Assembly (NCBI GenBank): GCA_934045905.1
Contig: OW203764.1
Location: 558,001-622,000, forward strand
Length of the DNA: 64,000 bases
Source of the DNA: Leuctra nigra
Lineage: Eukaryota; Arthropoda; Insecta; Plecoptera; Leuctridae
Direction: 5' to 3'
Of the stretch, positions 10,501 to 18,076 are shown piece by piece (the stretch's first letter is position 1; each line of letters starts with the position of its first letter). Position numbers and translations under genes: made by a program. The notes beneath the pieces are model-generated. The model saw only the letters and a program-made list of their open reading frames with translations, ran no database searches and was not told the DNA's origin.

Positions 10501-11847
10501 CACTTGTTCGTCCAAGCCACGTACACTAAGGGACTGGGCGTGAATCCCAACACCTTTGACACGCGCCTGCCCCTGCTGGCGTGGAAGGCGTGTGCATACA
10601 CCGTACGCTCCCTGGAGTGCTTGCTCCGGTCCCTGGACAAGCCGCTGCTGGGCGATCTGTCGTCGCGGCAACAGGACTGTCTGGAAGCTCTGGTCCGCAT
10701 CGTCGGCGTCATCGGTTCGACCAGCCGATCCGGGAGCGACGGCATCACGACGCACGCAATCAGACTCCTGGCGACGGTGCTGGAGAACCCGAGCGACGGG
10801 CCTTGCGTGTTAGATTGGGACCCACTCGGGGTTTTAGTCCCGCTGCTTCTCTCCTTGCCTTCACTCTTCCTCTGCCACACTCAGGCATCCGTCGCCACGG
10901 GCAACCTGCAGGATCTGTACGGCTTCCAAGTGGTGTTTCTCTCGCACATCGTCCAGATCCTTCTCACCGCCGACTTCGACGAAAGTTTCATGGAGGAGGA
11001 GTCGAATGAGGCGCTCGGCACTTCGCTGGCGACGCTGATGAGAGTCTGCAGACGCTCGGCCGGACTCGGGGTCGAGGATCAGATCTCGAGCTCGGCCGTG
11101 TTGAACGTCGTGAAGCGTTCGAGCTGTCCGTTCCTCCGTAGCGCTTCCATCTTCTTCCACTTCCTCACCGGCGTGCCCGCTTCCCCCGCGCTGATGGAGG
11201 TCGGCGGAGACTCCTTCGAGAACCTCTGCAGCTACTTGGGTCTCCCGGAACAGGGCCTGGAGTTCCTGGACTCCCCCTCGGCCCTGAGGCTGGCGGAGAA
11301 GTGGTCGGCACACGAGGGCGTTCGGAAGGGCCTGGCAGCGGAGGCCCTGGTGCGACCGCCGCTGCCCGTCAACAAGCTGGTCGCGCTGCCTGTGGACTAC
11401 AGCGAGCTGATCAACACGGTGTCGCAGTTCAACTGCCCCAACAACGCCCGGGAAGACTCGCGCAACCCCACCATGTGTCTCGTCTGCGGCGACATGCTCT
11501 GCTCCCAGAGCTACTGCTGCCAGACCGAAGTCAACAAGACACTGGTGGGCGCGTGCACGTACCACGCGCTGGAGTGTGGCGCAGGTGTGGGGATATTCCT
11601 GCGCATCAGAGAGTGCGAGATCTTGCTCCTGGCGAGCCCCAACCGGGGATGCTTTGTCACGCCGCCATATCTCGACCAGTACGGGGAGTCCGACCAGGGA
11701 CTGCGGCGCGGGAATCCGCTGAGGCTCTGTGAGGAGCGCTACGAGAAGCTCCAGCACCTCTGGCTCAGCCACGGGATTCACGAAGAGATCGCACGGGCTC
11801 TCGAGTCCACGAACAACCTTGTCACAACGCAATGGCAGCATCTGTAG
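13..11847 (+). CDS. Ubr1: UBR1/UBR2-type N-recognin E3 ubiquitin ligase (5 exons, N-terminus outside window)
   Basis: The protein recognises destabilising N-terminal residues and ubiquitinates the bearer (N-degron pathway, cytosol and nucleus). Coding exons are 13-2918, 5079-5398, 6253-6453, 8481-8652 and 10204-11847, and the joins keep one open frame of about 1744 codons counted from the Met at 21. Domains seen: UBR box at residues about 77-147, with the CGRVF start, the Cys/His zinc ligands and the GGGCCDCGD stretch; ClpS-like N-domain about 212-290; a lysine-rich helix in exon 2; a RING-H2 split over exons 3 and 4; and the C-terminal UBR-like autoinhibitory domain with Cys pairs in exon 5. 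Family members are about 1750-1800 aa, so only a short N-terminus is missing. Exon 1 begins after an AG at 11-12 with a partial codon, so the Met at 21 is probably internal. UBR1 and UBR2 are not separable by eye; insects usually carry one such gene. Confidence 0.95.
3945..4760 (+). repeat. Dispersed repeat 'R', copy 1, split by a MITE
   Basis: The flanks 3945-4020 and 4647-4760 together match a second copy at about 45720-45828 plus 48064-48150. Shared landmarks are TTTGATGGCATCA-like sequence, CTCTAGTAGGTGAGCT and AACAAGGATTGATTGTCAA. Each copy is interrupted by a different element at a different place, so the repeat predates both insertions. No coding content was recognised. Confidence 0.7.
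4023..4644. mobile_element. TA-duplicating MITE, TTCGAA family, copy 1
   Basis: Terminal inverted repeats CAGTAAACCCTC ... GAGGGTTTACTG are flanked by TA on both sides (4021-4022, 4645-4646), as in pogo/Tc1-mariner elements. The element is 622 bp with no transposase ORF and an internal A tract. The ends are studded with the word TTCGAA or close variants. A second copy, in the opposite orientation, lies at 22878-23500. Confidence 0.88.
5079..5398 (+). CDS. Ubr1: Ubr1 exon 2: lysine-rich helical linker
   Basis: Starts after the acceptor ttgacag and ends AG|gtgaga (phase 2). It encodes the basic EWRVKMAAQKRAKIMAQM helix conserved ahead of the RING in this family. Confidence 0.93.
5399..6252 (+). 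other. Ubr1 intron 2
   Basis: AT-rich intron in which I recognise no repeat, ORF or RNA gene. Confidence 0.75.
6253..6453 (+). CDS. Ubr1: Ubr1 exon 3: first half of the RING-H2
   Basis: Joins exon 2 as AG|G (Arg) and ends AG|gtattc. It encodes the first Cys pair of the RING (CILC) and the CGHVMH metal-binding segment. The second half of the RING lies in exon 4, beyond a 2-kb intron filled with retroelements. Confidence 0.92.
   Translation, partial: VVHLHPVPGGPDCDCEGNCARVGRLHPAVHRAVSVTRPRRPRARPSLPPLHARLLAPRELVRPRDA
6530..7848 (-). mobile_element. 5'-truncated RTE-like LINE with reverse transcriptase and C-terminal domain
   Basis: The minus strand is open over 7790-6600, and the similarity extends upstream to about 7848. 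Visible are a GFRRGRST-type RT motif, LDLVKAYDR, the LKQGSVLSP block, the catalytic YADD, and a C-terminal RLRWYGHMKRM/GRPRTKW segment typical of RTE-like elements. The endonuclease and first RT blocks are missing (5' truncation). The 3' end runs into an ATTATTATC-type tail near 6530. The open frame suggests a fairly recent insertion. Clade assignment is by motif impression only. Confidence 0.82.
7997..8392 (+). mobile_element. 5S rRNA-derived SINE, copy 1
   Basis: The first 90-100 bases resemble 5S rRNA: GGTTCTCGT, GATCACCGAGGTTAAGC, ATTGAGCGCGGTCAG and GGATGGGTGAC, which cover the internal pol III control regions. A roughly 270-bp unrelated body follows (GGTACCGGGTTTC, ACTAGTGGAGCCTCGGCTC) and then a TAATAATAATAA tail. 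A second copy on the minus strand at 28354-28741 shares the start, body and tail, which defines the unit. Confidence 0.85.
8481..8652 (+). CDS. Ubr1: Ubr1 exon 4: second half of the RING-H2
   Basis: Acceptor gattctcag, first codon completed as AG|C, ending CAG|gtacaa in phase 0. It encodes the CWQKYF segment and the last metal pair CPMC of the RING. Confidence 0.92.
8690..8840 (+). repeat. Short dispersed repeat with a B-box-like motif
   Basis: 8715-8835 is similar, in inverse orientation, to about 44385-44490 (shared CACGAGTGG, AACTGTTTTATTTCTCATTGGC, and TTAGCAACCGATC-like sequence). It contains GTTCAAACCCC, which resembles a pol III B box, so a tRNA-derived SINE fragment is possible. The ends are not defined. 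Confidence 0.45.
8850..8943 (+). mobile_element. Decayed end of a TTCGAA-family MITE
   Basis: AACCCTCGTTATTACAAA, then TAGGGGTAAATT and a later GATTCAGTA-type stretch, parallel the left end of the element at 4023. The rest of the element is missing. Confidence 0.5.
8952..10090. mobile_element. Old hAT-type element, CGAACC family, with a nested MITE
   Basis: The right end GGTTTGCCCAACCCTA and clustered CCGAACC/GGTTCGG words near both ends match the element at 37716-39861. The left end is degraded and I cannot find a matching target duplication. A complete TA-flanked MITE (9265-9940) is inserted in the middle. Confidence 0.55.
9265..9940. mobile_element. TA-duplicating MITE, GTCTTATACACG family, copy 1
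   Basis: Inverted termini CCGTATTAACTCGTGTATAA ... are flanked by TA on both sides (9263-9264, 9941-9942). The word GTCTTATACACG occurs several times near the ends. It has a near-identical copy at 15198-15866 and no transposase frame. Termini and TA duplication suggest a pogo/Tc1-mariner derivative. Confidence 0.88.
10204..11847 (+). CDS. Ubr1: Ubr1 exon 5: C-terminal region and UBR-like autoinhibitory domain
   Basis: Acceptor tttgcag, phase 0, 547 codons ending TAG. It carries the conserved C-terminal Cys/His module (CLVCGDMLC, then CC, C and H residues) and the ending typical of UBR1/2 (LWLSHGIHEEI near the C-terminus). The antisense strand is open over much of this exon because of its GC bias; I regard that as a shadow. 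Confidence 0.95.
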   Translation, partial: TNLPSPDIGLDSWLLGIEAALKDKDKILDLVSTEPDAMDEADVDAARQSAADRVQLHRSRTVVLDSVATDLGPDGPGFRELFPTPSSDIALSASLTDMIHLFVQATYTKGLGVNPNTFDTRLPLLAWKACAYTVRSLECLLRSLDKPLLGDLSSRQQDCLEALVRIVGVIGSTSRSGSDGITTHAIRLLATVLENPSDGPCVLDWDPLGVLVPLLLSLPSLFLCHTQASVATGNLQDLYGFQVVFLSHIVQILLTADFDESFMEEESNEALGTSLATLMRVCRRSAGLGVEDQISSSAVLNVVKRSSCPFLRSASIFFHFLTGVPASPALMEVGGDSFENLCSYLGLPEQGLEFLDSPSALRLAEKWSAHEGVRKGLAAEALVRPPLPVNKLVALPVDYSELINTVSQFNCPNNAREDSRNPTMCLVCGDMLCSQSYCCQTEVNKTLVGACTYHALECGAGVGIFLRIRECEILLLASPNRGCFVTPPYLDQYGESDQGLRRGNPLRLCEERYEKLQHLWLSHGIHEEIARALESTNNLVTTQWQHL

Positions 11848-12910
11848 TCGTATGTTAACCACTTTGTAGGAGTATAGCTTTAATAATAGTATTGCACTTT
11901 TCATTTTTGAAACATTTCTTTGTAACGGTACATATTGCATGATGTTGAGCATTAGCGTTGACCCGTTGTATGTTGTGTTGGAAACTGCTCTTCCAAACTT
12001 TGCTAATAGGACTTTATGAATGCATCTACAGAAGATTCGGTGCAATAAATCACGAGATTTAAGAACTTGATAAAATTTACTTCTGACTTAAGGAAAATGG
12101 ACACCTAACCAAATTAGTTAATAACAAAGTAGAAGAATAACTATTACAGCTTTTTAGTTGATAATTCATGCTCTTTTATTAAATCTATGGCTTCCGTAGC
12201 TGCAATATTATACCGGTGTATGTCAGTCCAACTTGCATGTGGCAATTTCAGCTCTTCAAAATAATCATTTGTTTGTGAAAGAGGCAATTCAGTGTAATTA
12301 TTGCTAAATACTGTGAATAATATTACGGTCTTTATTTTTATGTGTACATAGCTATTACGAGATTATCCTAATTGTGATTGATTACCTGGAAGTAGTTCGC
12401 TCAGAGCACATTTTCAACTTGATTGATTTTCAAGCTTGTGGCTATTGTACTCACACGAACACGTACTTTATTCTAACTTTAAGATGTTAGTAATATTGCA
12501 CAAGAGTTGGTCGCGTTGTAGAGGGACTGATGTGATGATGTGGTAGTAATTTTGTTCAGAGATCAGGAGAATGGTTCATACAGCCGTGATTTGTTTTACT
12601 TTTAATAAACCATATTATTATTGTATTAAATGTAGATTATTAAATAGAGACTAATAAATTGACTGTTTATGTGAAAGATGTTCAAACTCAAATGCACCTT
12701 CCACACATACTAGACTACCCTCGTTTCCTAGTACTAAGTTCATAGTTTCCTAATATGTACATAAGTACATAGTTCATAAGTTTTTTTAACAATATATTAT
12801 GAAATTATGTTTTTTTGTAAAAATATCTTCTGTTCTTGGTTTTTATAAGTTAAAATTGTTTTTTTAAGTTTGCATAAAATTTGTGTTATATTGTAATAAA
12901 GACTTGATAA
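11848..12910 (+). other. Ubr1 3' UTR
   Basis: AT-rich sequence after the stop with several candidate polyadenylation signals (about 12044, 12604 and 12895). The true end is inferred, not shown. Confidence 0.6.
12895..12900 (+). terminator. Candidate poly(A) signal of Ubr1
   Basis: AATAAA, the last of three candidates, followed by T-rich sequence and then the short gap before the next gene. Confidence 0.4.
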
Positions 12911-13242
12911 AATGTATTTTCGTTTTTTTTTTTTTTTAAATATCTGCTTGGTTTTGGTACCTAGTAGCGGGAATGATCACTCAATTTAAATTTGGTGCTT
13001 ACTTTCAAAACAGTTTGGTTGGTTGGCCACCCTGTAAATCAGAAAACCAACAAGGCAACAAAACAACTTTGCGCCGCCATTGCTCGACGCTTGGCACAGC
13101 GCAAGACGTCGTCAATAAATTAGTTCACCAGCGTAAAATAAATCTAATTGTGAATGTTTTAGCTTCGTATATTTCGTAAACAAGTTTACTTTTACATATT
13201 TTTGGTAATTTTACCTCACCGTGGTACGATTCGGGGTGAAAG
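12911..13242 (+). other. Ubr1-Ndfip intergenic region and Ndfip promoter
   Basis: Only about 330 bp separate the last Ubr1 poly(A) candidate from the Ndfip start codon, so the Ndfip promoter and 5' UTR must lie here. I see no convincing TATA box. Confidence 0.5.
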
Positions 13243-13269
13243 ATGGAGAGAAATCATCGTTTTGACACG
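13243..13269 (+). CDS. Ndfip: Ndfip exon 1 (9 codons, start Met)
   Basis: ATG at 13243, nine codons, then ACG|gtaaga in phase 0 with exon 2. The choice rests on the good donor and the matching phase. A longer or alternative 5' exon cannot be excluded. Confidence 0.7.
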
Positions 13270-16200
13270 GTAAGATTATTTTCCGTCAAATGGCGATTCT
13301 GTTTCAGCTGACGTCCGTTCTTCAATGGCCCCAATATAATTTCCACCATTCTACCTACCTACTTACTTATTATTGATGGTCTATGTTGCAATATTGCATT
13401 CTAAAAGAGTGCCATATTGTTAGATACCTGCCTTCCGTGGGGTAAGATTTTTGTTTTACATGGTATGGCAGGAGTATTCTTTATTCGCATTAAGCCCACT
13501 GGTCCAAGCTGTGTTAAAATACCATATGAAATGCTTCACTGTGTATTAGTACAAGAAAAAACAAACACTGTTATTTTTAGTAAGTTATTTTTATGGAAAA
13601 TTTGTATCAATATGATGGATGAAACTTACTAATTAATTTCAGGCAATTGCTCCTCCTGAGGACATCACTGTGTCATCCCCGTCAGTGGCGTTGACGGTGG
13701 TGTTGCCGCCAAGTCCTCGCGACACGATGGTGACCGTGGGTTTGCCTCCGTCGATGCGCGACGTAGAGCAGTTCAGCGATGCGGATGACATTCCGCCGCC
13801 CAAGGCCGACTTCTCCGCGCCGCCGCCCTACGAGCTCGCCACCAAACTGCCCACGTACGAGGAGGTCCAGAGAGAGAAGACTCTGGAGGGCGTACGGGAG
13901 AACCAGTCCATACATGTGCCGATGACCTTCCTGGCCATCAACGCAGAGAACCCGGACAGCGACAACGAGAACGGACTTCTCGGCACAGACTTCATGTTCT
14001 TCACAGCATTCTTGGGTAAGGTGTTTCATTAAGGCCCATCTAACTGCTTGACAGCTTGCGTGACAAGCCAGGTGACCTTGGCACGGAGAATGTGTAGGTG
14101 ATGACTTGTCTCCCAAGTATAAGGTGACCATATTCGAGAGGAGTCAAACCGGGACAAAGTTTCTGAGTGATACAAAGGGGGGTCTGGGGGGCTTGCCCCC
14201 CAGAAAAATGCCGCGCAGCGAATTTTTTGAAATGCATCACTCAATTATGGCTTAAAATCACTTTAAAAGTATAGTTATTTTCAGGAAAGTAGGTAAACTA
14301 ACGTGAAAAAATCTAGATCTTGTGGTTGGATGATGGAGTTTTTATGTGGTCATTGATGTCCGACCTACCGCCGTGAGCTATTGACAGTATTGTCTCGCAG
14401 ACCATGCACTTTATTTCGTGGTCATTATCAGTTTTTACCTTTTTCATAAACACAAACTCTTTCTTTAAGTCTTCGTTAAATTTGCACTTCCTCCGAGGAG
14501 CCATAAGTAAAAGTTCTAACAAGTAACAATAATATCACAGACAGATGAATGACAGGAACACAAACCGGCTTAACCAACTTAACACACGCCATCTTAACTT
14601 TCAACGAAATCGAAATCCGTGCGCATCTTCTTTTACGCATCTTAGATGTGACCGCTGTAGACAAAAGTTCCATCTAGCGCCGTTAGAGTGAACTACCGGG
14701 CGGGACATTTTAAGCGGCAATTTCAAAACCGGGACAAATGAGCCGTTTTGCAAAGGTTCTCGGGACACCGGGACAAGAGCATTAAAAACGGTACTGTACC
14801 GGTAAAACCGGTACGTATGGTCACCTTACCCAAGTACCAAGAATCAATTTACAAAAATTGATGGTAGGGGTTGGATGTTTAATCGTAAAAAGTGTTGACA
14901 TTTGTAATACTCAAAACTGTAAACAATACCAAACAACAGTTGTTTTATCTATTTATTGTCTTGTCTGTTTTGTCTAATTCGTCAGAATGCTGCGATCAGC
15001 TGTGATGCTTTTACCCCTCCCCCTCAATCTCTATCTCACGCCCACCTCTAAGTCACTTCAAGGCTGACTGAAGCTATGACCCTTATGTTTTTGCTGGTGA
15101 CATTGCCTCTGGGAATATGAAGGAAGTTCATATCTTCACCATGAGTAGAGATTACATACCTATGGTGATCGCGAAATTTTCGAAGTGTTGTAAATTACCG
15201 TATTAACTCGTGTATAAGACGCAATTATATGTCAATATTTTGATTCTGAAAACAGCCCTGCGTCTTATACACGCATACCAAGCTTTTTCCCCAGTAAATC
15301 CAAGGTGGATGTTTGTAAACAGAGCTGTGGTAGACTGCCACATGTTGTCTATCTCTGCCTTTCCCTGTGACTGTGTCTAGACACAACACTATTAACATAT
15401 TAAATGTGTGCAACAAAATGTTTTCCCTTGCATTTAGATCAGGAGACAAAATATATGTTTACGTCTGAAAAACATTGCTCTGACAGACATAAAATAGACT
15501 AAACACTGTTGAATGGCGATCTTAATGGAAGGGGAGGAGAGGAGTTGGGTTTGTTTTGGAATGCAGAGGAAAGGCAGTTGCATGCCTCTTAGAGCAAGCA
15601 ACAGCTGCTGGGAAGAGACTCCCCCTCCCCTTTCTCAGAAGCAGGACATTACTGTTTGTTTACAACAAGTTGTAAGTGATTTTCATTCAAATAGCTCAGT
15701 TAGCTGGAAAACCAACATTTAGATGGATATCATGTATACAAACACACACTGTTTTTCATCATTTACTGCGTCTTATACACGCATGCTAAGTGTTTTCTTA
15801 AAATAGACTTCTCAAAACAAGGGTGCGTCTTATACACGAGTGCGTCTTATACACGAGTTAATACGGTACTCATATTTCTAAATATAAATGCGTTTCCAGT
15901 TTCTGGCCCAAAAACGCGAGAAAAATGTAGGTAAATGAGTAGTAAAATGGAAAGACGGGAAATCAGGCGTCAAGCGTAATTGCATATATTTATAGATCAG
16001 TCGAGTTGCGGGAGTGCTTGTTTCAATAACCTAAACAACAAAGCTCAAGTAATGTTGAAAATTATTGCAATTTAAATTGAAGTGTATTTTTATTTTGGGG
16101 GTAGAGAGATTGGGGTTTAAATTAGGCAGAGAGAGGCTTCGGTGGTCACATGAAGAGGATGGGAACAGGGCGAGTGCCACGGCGGGTGTTTGAGTCAGCT

Positions 16201-18076
16201 ACTTCGGGACCACGTAGAGTAGGAAGACCAAGAGAGAGGTGGATTGGAGTTATTAAGGACGATGTTTTGGAGAGAGGAGGAAGTTGGAATGAGTTGGAGG
16301 CTGAGAGACAGTGGGAGGACAGATCAAGGTGGAGGCAATTTGTGGAACAATTGGAAGTGGAGGAAGAAGAAGAAGACGAGGAGGAGACGCCAGGCTTGGC
16401 CAGCCGGTCTCCAGTAGTCCTGCGGCCCTAGTGTTGGTGGAAACACCCACCCCCTGACCCATTAAATTGGAACCAGCGGATAGATTATTATTATTATCAG
16501 TTGAAGGAAAGTTTTGGGCAGTGTACAATTTCAAGAAGTGTTGACAAGCTCTCAAGAATGACACATGGTATTGAAAGTGGTTGCACAGGGGGAGTGGCAA
16601 TAAACATCCTTTCATCATTTTTATGCTCAGTAAACGATTAAACGTTTAAACGGACATTTTGAGAGCGTTTAAACGTTTACTAAACTTTTCAGTTTTTCCC
16701 AGCCCTAATTGATAGTAGTATACCAAGAAATCTTCAAATTTTAAATTTTTTGACCTAAGTGTTTAAGGGCCATTCCACGGTTACTTACATTACTTTCACA
16801 ACAAATTATGTGCACATTACAGGGTTTTACAGAAAATTGATAGGACGAATTTCAGAACAAAACATATGACTGGAACAACCATCAAAAACTGTTAATTTAC
16901 AATGTGTTTGATAACTGATATGTAGGATATTTTAGTATTGCCAATATTAAATCATATTCAGTGGTCACTTACAATATTACACTAAAAGTGCAGTGCTTTT
17001 TTGGATGTCATCAAGAACATAAAATTCTCTTCTTGTAGAGTAGAAAAAAAATATGCCTGCTCTTAGTTAATTGGTTATCTTGAACCGCTTGCAGTGGCGT
17101 TTCTGTTCAACTGGATCGGCTTCTTGCTGCTGATGTGTTTCTGCCACACGATCGCCGCACGCTACGGAGCTCTGTCGGGCTTCGGACTCTCGCTGGCCAA
17201 GTGGACGCTCATCGTCAAGCACTCTACAGACCTTGCCTCGCACGAGAACAGCTGGCTCTGGTGGCTCATCATGGCGTTCGGTGAGTCATCATTCAACTGT
17301 GATGCGGGTCCCCGTTCCGGGAATATTCTCAGTGGAACGTTTCCGGGAACGAGAATATTCCCATCCAAATATTGCGAGTTATTCCCAAAATCTTCAATAC
17401 CTGGGTATGTCTTTTAATTTTGGAGATTTTTTTATTGACTCAAATTATGTTCTAATCCCATAAAATACGCCCACATCATAAGATGGGATCTCATCTTATT
17501 CACAAAAATATCCTTAAACACGCCATAAAAAATCTGTTCTGTTAAAAGCAATGCAAAAATAAATGTCCCAGATTTTTTAGCTTTAATCTCGGCAATGATT
17601 CTTTTGTGACTACGTCCAGTACAGTCCCATGCTAAAACTAGTGCTATGTTCCCATTGTTTTCATTTAAAATTTTGACGTATAAAGTCCATACACTGTACA
17701 ATTCAAATTGGGCAAATTCAATTTCCGGCCAATGAAATGGCGTTTTGAGTGAACCTCTGAAATCCGATTGGATGATGATAGTGTCCAATTTGAATTGCGT
17801 ACTTGTTATATGGACTTCTGCAATTTTGGAACAGCCGAGTTTCAAATTCAGCGACTTTGAATTAAGCGAGTTACTAAGAGTGTTCTGTAACAAAGTCTAA
17901 TTTCAAATAAGACGGTCACCATCTAACAATGTCGTCCTTCATCTTACGTTTTCATTCTCTTTGCTCCCTCAGGTCTGCTGATTTGCGTCCGCGCCATAAT
18001 CCAGTACCTGAACATCAAGCGAGGCTGGCGCATGCTCTCCGGCACGGCGCAAGAGAGACTTCTGTTCTTCTACTAA
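13243..18076 (+). CDS. Ndfip: NEDD4 family-interacting protein (NDFIP), 4 coding exons, complete
   Basis: A small endosomal/Golgi membrane adaptor that binds WW domains of Nedd4/Itch-type E3 ligases, activates them and directs them to membrane cargo. Exons 13243-13269, 13643-14015, 17095-17280 and 17973-18076 join in phase to 229 codons plus stop; human NDFIP1 is 221. The acidic N-terminal cytoplasmic region carries PPPY at residues 69-72 and LPTY at 78-81. Three hydrophobic segments follow at about 124-150, 155-175 and 186-208, and the protein ends with an Arg-rich stretch and LLFFY. The start is the 9-codon first exon, whose donor ACG|gtaaga is strong and in phase. Vertebrate proteins have two PPxY plus one LPxY; here only one PPxY is visible. 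Confidence 0.93.
13643..14015 (+). CDS. Ndfip: Ndfip exon 2: PY motifs and start of TM1
   Basis: Acceptor atttcag and donor G|gtaagg (phase 1). It encodes the Pro-rich cytoplasmic region with PPPY and LPTY and the first residues of the first membrane segment. Confidence 0.92.
14120..14828. mobile_element. hAT-type non-autonomous element with BED-finger remnant
   Basis: Inverted ends TAAGGTGACCATA ... TATGGTCACCTTA are flanked by the perfect 8-bp direct repeat CCCAAGTA (14112-14119, 14829-14836), as expected for hAT. The words CCGGGACA/CGGGACAC recur near the ends. On the minus strand, 14522-14313 encodes about 69 aa resembling the start of a hAT transposase: a basic APRRKCKF stretch, then CMVCETI and an HGGRSDINDHI-like segment of a BED zinc finger. 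The catalytic domain is deleted. Confidence 0.88.
15160..15930 (-). mobile_element. Fragment of the TTTCGCG hAT family, split by a MITE
   Basis: 15165-15195 and 15867-15930 together match, in inverse orientation, the last 130 bases of the complete element at 48940-49811 (ATCGCGAAATTTTCGAAG, then AAATATAAATGCGTTTCC). The MITE at 15198-15866 is inserted between them. The rest of the element is absent. Confidence 0.65.
15198..15866. mobile_element. TA-duplicating MITE, GTCTTATACACG family, copy 2
   Basis: Same orientation and nearly the same sequence as 9265-9940, with TA at 15196-15197 and 15867-15868. Each copy is nested in a different hAT relic, so both insertions are younger than their hosts. 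Confidence 0.88.
16100..16497 (+). mobile_element. RTE-like LINE 3' fragment
   Basis: Encodes the tail of the RTE-like protein (RLRWSHEEDG after a small deletion, then GRPRERW and an acidic E-rich end). The 3' sequence CACCCACCCCCTGACCCATT ends in a TTATTATTATTA tail. The ending is the same as that of the minus-strand fragment at 59081-59233. Confidence 0.75.
17095..17280 (+). CDS. Ndfip: Ndfip exon 3: TM1-TM3
   Basis: Acceptor gcttgcag and donor G|gtgagt. It encodes FLFNWIGFLLLMCF and the second and third hydrophobic segments. Confidence 0.93.
17281..17972 (+). other. Ndfip intron 3
   Basis: Contains a short palindrome around 17314-17361 (GGGAATATTCTC ... GAGAATATTCCC). About 17380-17480 resembles 35915-36005 in inverse orientation, which suggests an unclassified dispersed repeat. 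A 153-codon minus-strand ORF (17893-17432) resembles nothing I know and is probably fortuitous. Confidence 0.5.
17973..18076 (+). CDS. Ndfip: Ndfip exon 4: C-terminus
   Basis: Acceptor ccctcag. It encodes the end of TM3, the basic YLNIKRGWRML segment and the stop TAA. Confidence 0.93.

Noticed and set aside
10861..12045. 394-codon minus-strand ORF opposite the last Ubr1 exon
   Set aside because: It is a frame shadow of a GC-rich exon with conserved sense coding. No domain is visible, and it runs on into the AT-rich UTR.
17432..17893. 153-codon minus-strand ORF in Ndfip intron 3
   Set aside because: Lies in AT-rich intronic sequence, with no domain and no second copy or splice signals to support it.
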